Shown here in pieces: positions 35,546 through 46,600 of a stretch of DNA of 64,000 nt. Source of the stretch: Hippopus hippopus. Taxonomy: Eukaryota > Mollusca > Bivalvia > Cardiida > Cardiidae. How positions within the stretch are numbered: the stretch's first letter is position 1; every line of letters begins with the position of its first letter. Location of the stretch: positions 57,689,063 to 57,753,062 of the forward strand of contig OX328097.1 in NCBI GenBank assembly GCA_946811185.2. The letters run 5' to 3'. The notes under the pieces are model-generated. The model was not told where the DNA came from. It did not search any database and saw nothing but the letters and a program-made list of their open reading frames with translations. The translations under genes and the position numbers were made by a program.

Positions 35546-37467
35546 TGAAACAAGAGGGCAACTGGCCCTAAAGTGCTCACCTGAGTAAAGTGATCTGGAT
35601 TCATAAAATCTGAAACTAAAATTAGGGCCTTTAAAGTGCAAACAAGGTTTTTCTAAGATTAGTCCCAGTGACTTACTTTTTGAACCAACATGACCCATTT
35701 CAAATTCATTTGAGATATCATCAAGACAAAAATCATGTCAAACTTTCATGAGTACTGGACTGAAAATGTGGCCTCTTGAGTTGACACAAAGTTATTCTAT
35801 CATTTGTCCCAGTGACTTTTTTTTTTTATCCAATGAGACCCAATTTCAAACCCATCCAAGATATACATGGATCCGTGGATATCAATATTTGACCAATCAG
35901 GTCATCGCATTTATTTTACCCGATATGCAGCCTTGCTGTCTGCTGTTTCGGCTCCCAAATAAACAACTGTTAACACTGAAGGGGTGCAATAGCATTTATT
36001 TATTTTGTATTTTAAACGCCTGAATTTAAGAAAAAGTTTGAATTATGTGCTATACACACAGAGGCTACAATTTTGCATTATGATAAAAACTGGCAATGGG
36101 ACATATGAAAAGAGTTTTGATCAGCGCTATGTTACATAATGGATTAATTAATGCTATAGTTTTTTCCCCTCTGAAAGATTCTATAAGAGACACAGAATGT
36201 TTTAAAGTGGAAAACAAAGGTAAAAATAGATCTATATCAAATACTAATATAGAGAAAATACGTTCACTTGAACATCTAACCTTGTTTTATAACCTCTGCA
36301 CATCCAAAAAGTAGCACTTGTCATCAATGTTTCAGTTTGATGTTAATCTTAACCCTTGGTACGTGAAGAATATGCTGAATGTGTAGATAAAGATCAGATT
36401 GCAGATAAAATGCAGTTAAATCTTTGATTAGAACTATCTGCTGTTTACAATAAGCATTTTATGTGTATTCCTCATTGTATTCCTCACTGAAAGAAGATTT
36501 CAATTTTGGAAAAGTCTAACTTCTGTTTTGTACAGGTGGAAGTTCAGGTCAAAAGGAAACTTATGTTAATTAGATAACCTTTTGACTTAGCCGCATTAAA
36601 GTGGATTAGCACATCTGTCATTTCAAAGGATGTGTCGGTAAACTGTTAACTGATAGGAAGTGTGTTTGATTGCAAACCAATTTGCTGCTCTAATCAACTT
36701 GACCACCCGTTGTCTTCTGTATATCATAAGATAAAACAAACTACCGTCAATGATATTAACAAGTTTGCTAACTGACAGCACACTTAACACATTTTATAAT
36801 CATAAGACACCCTTTTTCCCTTAACCTGAAATTGAAATTTTCCCTAAACTTACACCTTTCTGTAGAATCAGACAATCTGTGAATTTTTCAAAATGCTTGT
36901 AATTCAGTGTTATCTATTATTGAGTATGATGTTGAGACGACTTAACTGTACATACGAAAACAAGAACTATCTTTAATTAAATTATTCTGTGGCAAAACTG
37001 AGGTTTGTTGAGGTGTTTCATTCTTTCTCATTGAAGTTCAAAACTTTGCTAAAACAAGAAGATCTATTACATTGTCCATAGCCCCCTAAATTCACACTTT
37101 TTGAACATATCCTTGTGTAACTTAGTTCAAGTATCTCTAGATTTCTTACCGATAATTCATTCTGTGATTTTATCAAGAGAAAAAGTCATGACAGCACGAT
37201 TTAAGGAGCCTATCTACTATACTGTATATGTATTTACTGTGTTTGTTTGGGAGCTCTTAGCAACAGTAACCAAGGAAGTCGGTTTATCTTATCACCACGG
37301 ATCCATGTATTATTTGGAAAAAACACCTTAACCAAATTTTGTGAGCAAATGACTGAGAATATGGATTCTAGAGTGCACACAAGGTCACTGTTGATGCCTG
37401 CAGAACAGAAAACAGCGTGATTACAAAAGTTTATCTCAAGCACTTTGTGCAATGGATAGCTAAAAAT
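35546..37467 (+). mobile_element. Tandem-core element split by the second TIR transposon copy
   Basis: The head AACAAGAGGGCAACTGGCCC starts at about 35,550; the tail TATCTCAAGCACTTTGTGC ends ..AGCTAAAAA near 37,467. Monomer sequence is interrupted at AAGATAT by the element 35,865-37,308. Confidence 0.65.
35865..37308 (-). mobile_element. 1.44 kb non-autonomous TIR DNA transposon, copy 2 (inverted)
   Basis: Both ends are perfect 14-bp inverted repeats ACATGGATCCGTGG, flanked by AT/AT. Internal sequence matches the reverse complement of 12,640-14,220 along its length. No transposase ORF. Confidence 0.8.
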
Positions 37468-37545
37468 ACTGAATTGTAACTTTTTAAAAATTACTGTAAA
37501 ACTAAAATCAACCTATTCAAAAGACAGTTTAAATAAACAAAACAG

Positions 37546-37681
37546 TCAACGGTTTTCTTCCATTTCATCTTCTCTAGAAGTCCCATAATTCCTCATACTG
37601 ACATGTCGGTGCTCCTCAGTCACTAAAGGTTCTGTCTCATCACCATTTTGTAAACATTCAGCAGGCTGAAACTCTGGATCT
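37546..37681 (-). CDS. CRT-like transporter coding exon 6 and stop
   Basis: 136 nt, acceptor CGGGAACAG|A after a T-rich tract; stop TGA at 37546-37548. Encodes the hydrophilic acidic tail GDPEFQPAECLQNGDETEPL followed by VTEEHRHVSMRNYGTSREDE and MEENR. No clear AATAAA was noticed just downstream. Confidence 0.82.
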
Positions 37682-40600
37682 CTGTTCCCGATATAGAATA
37701 AAAGAATAAACAAAATCATAATAAAAAATCTATTTATTAATACAAATTCAGTTTTCTCATGAAACAATCCTAATTTTGATTCCTACATTTTATATGAATT
37801 GTGAGTTTAACCCAGTCCTGAGTTTAAACAGCCACCAGAAAGCAGGCTTTTGAAAAAACATAGTTGAAAAAAAAGAAATGCTGGTAACCAGCATTTCCTT
37901 CTTTTCCCACAATCCTCTCTACCCTGTCAGAGACAAACGGTATCACTTTAGCCACATTTGTCATCTGCAAATGTGATCAAAATGGAAGAGTCTGACATTT
38001 GGCTCTCACATAAAAGGTTAAAAATCACATTGCCCTTTTTATGTGGTTTTGCCTTAGCTCTTCACAGTCAGCAAACCGCTTTTTGTTCCCATCAACCATT
38101 TTAGTACTGAATCCAGACTAGTACCCTTGCGGACCATGTAGATCAAGATCAAACCGCATAGAGCAAGTAGTTGATCTTGATCACCACAGTCCACAGTTTG
38201 CAAAGTATTCTAACAAAAACATCCTCTAAATGACAATTTATGCATCTATGTTGAGACTGGGAATGTCTTTATTAATTTATTTAGCTCTATAAGGCTTAAA
38301 CCTCTACCAAAATACTGTGTTTTAATGACCCTGAGAAAGACAGCTTTGGAAAACCTTGTGGAAAAAGGAGAAAATGCTGGTAACCAGCATTTTCTTCTTT
38401 TTCCAGTGTTGTCTGTCCTTTTACTCACAAATTCCACATTTGAGCCACATTTCATTTTTTGTCTGCAAATGCTTTGAAATTGGACAAATCCAAGTTTTGC
38501 CCTTTAGTTCACATGCCAATGGTTATGGAAAACATTGCCTGCCATACATTTATGGTAAAAACTTTGACCATAAACTTTTGCCCAACCCTGTAGCTCTATT
38601 GGTAATATTCAGGGTTAGAAACACAGGGGCTGTTGGTTCAGTTCCAAGCTTTGTCAACTTCTTTCCAAGGATAGATGACAGTCAAATTAATCAATGGCAG
38701 CAGACAAATGTTGCATACAATGCAATGAAAACAACTACTTGTTGGCAACAGACAGTGCTTGGAAACAACTGATTGTTTGCAGCATATCATGCTAGGAAAT
38801 GACTAACTGTTGACAACAGAACAATATCTCGGAGACAACTAACTAATAGCAGCAGACTATGCTTGGAAACAACTAACTGTTAGCACTAGACCATGCTTGA
38901 AATAACTGAATATTGTTGATTGGTTAAGAATCAATTCATGTAGACAAATAAAATTTCGACCTAGGAAAGACACAAATAAGTCAGCTTCACCATGATATTA
39001 CTGAATTACTGTTCAAAATGGCATGAAACTCTATTCAAACAAACAAATTACCAATAGATTACAGACAGATAATCCTTTGAGTCTTTATAAAATGTTGTGC
39101 TAAAAGGAGCTAGTGCTTTTTGCAAGCAAATGCTGTGTTTCCTAAAATTTTCTATATCATTTACCTCTTAACCACACATCAAAATATGAGACTTGTCCGA
39201 AATGAAAGCAACAGCAGACAACATATAAACAAGAGGGCCATGATGGCCCTGTATCGCTCCACTGGCTAATACATAAAATCCCTACATGCCAAACATTACA
39301 ATACTTGGCCAATTGGTTTTGAACATAAGACCCCTGAAACAGGACTAAAATTGGTAGCCCTAGTTCATATGGTTAGTAACAAGAAGATTTCTAAAGATTT
39401 CACTATATAAGCCCATGTAAAACTTCTGACCCCTCGGGGTGAATCAAATTCCACCCTAGGGCTATAATGTACGCACTCTTGGTGAAGGCCCTCTAGATAT
39501 AGCTACATGCGAAATTTGGTAGCCCTACGCTTTATGAATAAGTACAGGCAGATTTCTTAAGTTTTATATAAGCCCATGTAAAACTTGTTATATAAGCCCA
39601 TGTAAAACTTGTTACCCCCGGGCAGGGCCTAATTTGACCCCAGGGCTATAATTTGAACAATCTTGGCAGAGGTCCACTAGATAAAGCTACATGCCAAATT
39701 TGGTAGCTCTAGGCCCTATGGCTAGGTAGAAGAGGAATTTTAAAGTTCTCCCTAAATAAGCCCATGTATAACTTGTAACCCCCGGGGCTGGGCCAATTTT
39801 GACCCCAGGGCTATAAATTGAAGAAACTTGGTAGAGGTCCACTAGATAAAGCTACATGCCAAATTTGGTAGCCCTTGGCCTTACGGTTTCAGACAAGAAG
39901 ATTTTCAAAGATTTTCAAAATTTTTCAGTTTTGTTGCCATGGCAACCAGAGTTTTTGAAGGAATTAAATTCTTTCAAGAAATTCTGAAGAGGACCATGGC
40001 AGGATCATTTCTGTGAAGTTTCATCAAAATTGGATGGGTAGTTTCAGAGAAGAAGACGTTTTAAAAAAAAGTTAACGCACGGACGGACGGACGGACGGAC
40101 GGACGCACGCACGCACAACGGACAACAGGCCATGACATAAGCCCGCTGGCCTTCGGCCAGTGGAGCTAAAAAGGGTGGAATTTGTATTTTTAACTGAAGG
40201 GATGAAAATGTGGGAAAAGAAGAAAATGCTGGTTACCAGCATTTTCTCCTTTTTCCACTGTTTTCAAAAGCTCTCTACCTCAAGGTTGTTAAATACAGGA
40301 CTGTTTGGTAAAACATCAAGTGATATTTTCCTTTCCTTCAAATGTTTCTCCAGTGTGTCACCTTTAACATTTTTCTTTATGTATAGAAATAACGATCTCA
40401 GTTAACTTTACAATTTTACAATCTACTCACCCTGTATCATAGATATAAATGGAAGGAATCATTATGCATAATGCCGCAATACTCAACCATGTAGATAGGT
40501 AGGCATGTGGGTGCCATTTCAGTGGGTTTTCATCGAATAAGGTGAAGAAAAGGAACACTATTGGTGTCTGTATGCTCTATAAGTGCAATGATAATTCAAA

Positions 40601-43600
40601 TACAAAAAATATGTACTTGGTTAATTCTTTACCAGTTTTACAAGAGTTTTTAACAACCCATCTATAAAGCATTTACAAAGGACTAATGTTATTTGACTTA
40701 TTTAATGGGATTGTCTTTAACACCATTGCAGGGAACAATGGAATTGCTTGTAACCGGCATATTCTCCATTTTCTGCAATGTTTTTGAATTCTACTTCCCG
40801 AGGACTGTATAAACGTGGAATTGTCTGATAATGGATCAATTCAAAGTACATGTTTACATGTCTTCAAGTAAAAGCGTAAACGGTCAAAGGTCAACCTAAG
40901 GTTTTCATTTGTACAAACTCTGTTGCACTTCTGGTAGTTACCAAACATGCCAGGCTTAACCCTTTCCCAAACGGCAAATTTTGGACCAGACCAAATTGAA
41001 AGCATTTTGCAGATGACAAATTAACAGTTGCTAAAAAGATGATTTTTCTATGTGATAGGGTAGAAAACATTGTGGGAAAAGGAGAAAATGCTGGTTACCA
41101 GCATTTTCTCCTTTTCCCACTATGTTTTCAAAAGGCTTCTATTCCTGACCCGTAAAAACCAGGGATTGTTTGGGAAAGGGTTAACTCTTTGTGAAATTAC
41201 AACATCTTACACTTGTCCAAGTTAAAAGCATTTTTACAGACGAAAAATAAGATATAGCTTAACCCTTTACTACATGACAATATTTTAGACCTGTTCAAAC
41301 CGAAAGGGGATGGAGCCGCCATATTAAATGTGGCTAAAATTGTGGAAGTTCTCTTTGATAGTCGTCTTTCTCAAAGTTGTTTAACCTTTTACCACACAAT
41401 CCCGACTTTTAACGACCCAAAGAAAGAAGCCTTGTGAAAACATTGTAGGAAAAGGAGAAAATGCTGGTAACCAGCATTTTCTCCTTTTCCCACAGTGTTT
41501 TCTTCCCTTTCCAAAACAAATTTCAATTTTTCAGTCACATTTATTTTGTCGTCTGCAACTTCTTTCAATTTGGACAAGTCTAAAATTTTGTTGTTTGGTA
41601 AAGAGTTAAAGTTCCAATTGTGTGATAAAGGATTAAATGAAGATTTCTGCATATAAGATGTGGACAACAATGAGAGGAACTGGAGAAAATGCTGGTAACA
41701 TGCTCTTTCCCCCTTCTATATTTTCAGAAGCCTTCTTTCTTAAGGTCGTTAAAACTCACGATTGTTTGGTAAAAAGTAAAAGAATAACTGGCTTCTGGTT
41801 CTGAAGAAGAATTTTTTCATGCTTTCCACTCAATACAGTAAGGGAGGCATTCTTGGACATATGCATGTTTTTGCTGTACGATTTGTTTTAACCCTTCACC
41901 GCACAATGCCGACTTTTAATGACTCTGGGAAAGAAGCCTCTTGAAAACATTGTGGGGAAAATGAGAAAATGCTTTTTCTCATTTTCCCACAATGTTTTCT
42001 ACCCTCTCAAAGAAAAATTGCACCATTTGAGCCACACTGAAATTGTCGTCTACAAATGCTTTCAATTTGGACAAGGCTAAAATTTTGTCGTCTGGAAAAG
42101 GGTTAATTTTGCCCTGATGTTTTTGACTATAAATGTTTGTAAATGGCACACACAGTGATATCCAATAACAGTAGGGGAAAAGGAAGATATGCTGGTTACC
42201 TAAAGTCTTTTTTCTTAGGGCTGTTAAAACACGGAATTTTTTGGCAAAGGATTAACAGAACACCGACGACAGTAAACAAGAGGGCCATAATGGCCTAGAA
42301 GTTGAGTCTTTTGACCAATCGTGACCCATTTGCAATCTCTTTTGAGATAATATGACAAACATTCTACCAAGCTTTCATAATTATTGGACTGATTTTTTGG
42401 CCTCTAGGTTGTACACAAGCTTTTTCTAAAAATGCCCTCATTGACCTACTTCTTTCCAAACATTTTCCCACTGTAGATATTATCAAAAGAAAGATTCTGA
42501 CCACCTTTCATAAGTATTGGACATAAAATGTTGACTCTAGAGTGTACACAAGGTTTTTCCAAGACTTGACACGGTGACCTAGTTTTTTACCCGATTTGAC
42601 CCATTTTCAGTTTTATCATACTGATCATCAAGAAAAACATTCTCACTAATTTTCATAAGTATTGGAAAAAAAATGTTGACTCTAGAGCTACACAAGCTAT
42701 TTTAAAGATTTGACCTGGTGATCTAGTTTTTGACCTGATGTGACCTATTTTCGAAGTCATTCAAGATATCATCAAGACAAACATTCTGACCAAGTTTCAT
42801 GAGTATTGCACTAAAAAAGTGGCCTCTACAGCGTACACAAGGTGTTTCTAAGATTTGACCTAGTGACCTAGTTTTTGACCCGACATGATCTGTCTTCAAA
42901 TTTGTCCAAGAAATCATCGAGAAAAACAGTCTGTCCAAGTTTCATGAGTATTACACTGAAAATGTGGCCTCTAGAGTGTACACATGGTTTTTCTAAGATT
43001 TGAACTAATGACCTAGTTTTTCAGCCAACATAACCCATTTTCAAACTTGTCCCAGATATGATCAAGACAAACATTCTTAGCAACTTTCAAGAGTTTTGAA
43101 CTGAAAATGTGGCCTCTAGAGTGTACACAAGGTAAAAGTTGATGAAGCATGAAGGACAACGGACACAGCACGATCACAAAAGCTCACCTTGAGCACTTTG
43201 TGCTCAGGTGAGCTAAAAAAAAAAGTACAAGATTTCTGTTTTACTTACATTGATAACAGCTAGATAGTTTGCCCCTTCTAAATATCTAAGGAAATACGAG
43301 TTTGCAACTCTGTTGATGACTAGGAAAGCAGTGCACATAATGGACACTATGTTTATCATACCAGTACATCCCTCAAAACCAACATAGCACTTGAGGTTGA
43401 AATAAAATCTGAAATAGACAATGATCACTAGGAATATGACACACATAATAGACACTATGTGTATTATACCAGTTCACCCAACAAATCTGAATAAGAATAT
43501 GACATAAGTTAGCATTTGCAATAAAATTTCATAAAACCTGTCAAAAAAAAAAAATGTTACTAAGCCAACCTTTGGCGAGATAAATAACATTTTTGTAGAC

Positions 43601-46600
43601 AAGTTGAATAAAATGTTTATCTCAAAAGCAAACAAAATTAATGTAAGATTCGTTTTATCCCTTCATGGAATCTTGAAAATCGTAGGTTGGAATCTGCAAA
43701 ACCATACACGCATGTGCAGTAATTTCCATGCACAAAACATGATTCACTATTCTGAAAGAAGTAAGCAATGACCTCAAGTATTAAGACAAATTATGCTTAT
43801 CTTTGATATATTTGATTTGTTGTCTGCAAATGCCTTCAATTTGCTCAAGTCCAAAATTTTATTGTTTGGTATAGAGATAAATATATCAGACTTTCCAACA
43901 ACTGTAATGGAAGAAATATCTTGACTGTCTGCACAACCTTTGCAATAACGACTCATTTTTTTTTTCTTTTTGAAACAGGCCTTTTTAGTTCTTTCTGATG
44001 CAAATTAAATGTTTTTTTTTAACTGATTAATGATATAAAATACTCTTTTCTCTGCAAACATAAAGAAACTGAATGGTTACACACAGTAAATAAGTGCAAT
44101 CTTGGTTGTCAAATAATGGGTGCATTGCTTTCCAATCAGTAACTCCATATCTTTTATGAAATCAGTTTAAGGTCATCATACTTATTTGAATCTGATAACA
44201 CATAATAAAAGTGTATTACTAAATACATTACATTCTCTTTACCAAATTGTAACGCAAAATCTAAAAACGACGTAACTCTTTACAGTACTAAACAACAACA
44301 ACAACAAAAAAAAAAAAAAAAAAAAAAAAAAACCCATTAAACTTGTATGCATTGAAAGCATTTGCCATCAGCAAGGAAAATGTTGCTCAAACGATGGATT
44401 TTTCTTCTTTGAAAGGGTGAAAAAAATTGTGGGAAAAGGAGAAAATGTTGGTCATCAGCATTTTTTCCTCTTCCCCCAATATTTTCAAAAGGCCTCCTTC
44501 CCAGGGACGTCAAAACCCGGGATTGTTTAGTACAGGTTTAGAGGTTACATAACACATTAAAAAAAGTACCACTACAAAGAAATTTATATCTTAAATTTGT
44601 CTGTCTTGTTATCCGAAGGTTTGTTTCTAATAATTTTTATAGTTTGCAAGATTATATGGGTTAAGAGTGGTGAGAGAGAAATAACTACGTTTTTGCAAAA
44701 TCCACGATGCCGTCTGCCATTCCAAAACCTGGTAAAATATCTGTCCAGAAGAACAAAATCAACGTAATCAAGCTGAAGAAATAACACCAGAACAAAACGT
44801 AGGCAATATTGATATCTGTACTGTCATAGCCTCTGTTGTTGCTACCTGTCTTCACAGCTTTCTCTATTATGATGGTAACCAACGCCAGTGGTAACTATCA
44901 AATGAAAGCAAAAAAAGAGATTCAGATTGAGAATTCCATTTGTGAATTTTTTACGTGTTCATTAACCCTTTACCAGTCAACAAAATTTTAGATTTTAAAG
45001 TCTTCAACCCTAACTCATTGGTAAATATCCTGAAACATTGACGTTTTCGTAAAGGCTGTTTGGCCAATCACAGCAGCTTCCGTCTTTAATATGAGAGTTA
45101 GGGGCCGTAGACTCACTAGGGGCCTTAAACCTTAAGGCTAACATGCTGAGATTTATCTTTGAAATGTAGAGACCATTCTGGGACAAGGAGAAAATGCTGG
45201 TAAACAGGTCTTCCCCCTCAGAATCTTTGAAACTTAGGAAGGTATGGTTGAGGGTTAACTGAAGACTTAGGAAGAAAGAGAAAATCTTGGAACATGATAG
45301 AGACTGCACAATAACTCTAAAAGCTGTCCTGCAACTGGTTTCAGTTGCTTATAAACATAGATGGTGTAGATCAAGATCAGACCAGACAGAATAAGCAGTC
45401 TGATCTTTGCCACTTTGTGTGCCACTTTGTTACATATTCTGGCAAAAAGAACCTAGAAAACAGCATTACATGTATTCTATATATTTTTTCTAATTTATAA
45501 CGGTTCATTTCATCAATCCACTGCTCTGATGAGAAGTTTGCTACAGCTGAATAAATCCTCCTAAAGAATAGGGAAGACCAAGATAAATGAAAAAAGGATG
45601 TTGCAGTTGGGGAAATTACAAACCAAGAGGAAGTTTTCCTCTAGCCACAATTATTTCAAAAGTTGTCTGGTGCAAGCCAAAGAACATCATCTGCAGGTGG
45701 TATGTGTTAATCTTTTACCAAAAAATCCTAAGTTTTAATGACACCTACACAGAAGGCTTTCAAAAACATTGTGAGAAAGGAGAAAATGCTGGTAACCAGC
45801 ATTTTCTCTTTCTCATTATGTTTTCTATCCTTTCACAAACCAACCCAATCATTTGAGCTGCAACCAATTATTGGTCTTCAGATGCTTTCAATATGGATTG
45901 ATCTAAAATTGCTTCTTCTATTAACCCTCTACCACACAATCCCCAGTTTTAATGACCCTGAAGGAGAAGCCTTTTGAAAACACTGTGGGAAAAAAAGGAA
46001 ATGCTGGCAACCAGCATTTTCCCCTTTTCCCACAAGGTTTTCTATATGCTATCAATGATGAATTCCATCATTTGCTCTACTTTTACAGTATCATGTGCAA
46101 ATGCTTTCTATATGGACAAGTCTGTAAGTTTGTCATGTCGTAAAAAAACAAAAGTCATTATTGAAACTTACATAACCCAAGAAGAAGCACAGTGGCCACA
46201 ATATGCCAGCAATGCCAGTTGCCCCGCCCAGATCTTGTCTTGCCCTTTGACTTTCGAGTCCAGGAAATATATCTGGCACCAGGGCTGTAAATTCTGCAAA
46301 CAGCACAAGCATGGCACATAAAGTCTTCCTACATGTAGGTCTCTTCCTCAATATGATGAACCTGAAAAGAAAAACTAAGTCTTCTATCTTGCACTAACTC
46401 TGTACAACAAAATCCCATGTTGCAATGAACAAGGGAATTCCGTTGAAATGATATCCCCTGCCGAAAAAGAGCTTTTGAAAAATTTACAAAACCGCGTAAC
46501 TTAAAATCGCTCCCAGTTGGCCATTTTGCATTGAATCAAAAATAGAAAAGAAGAATATTGGCGGAATAGGTTATTGTACACATGTATAAAGTTTCACGAA

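Noticed and set aside
35748..36023. 91-codon frame across the left end of the ACATGGATCC transposon
   Set aside because: It crosses the insertion border, so it cannot be an ancestral coding sequence.
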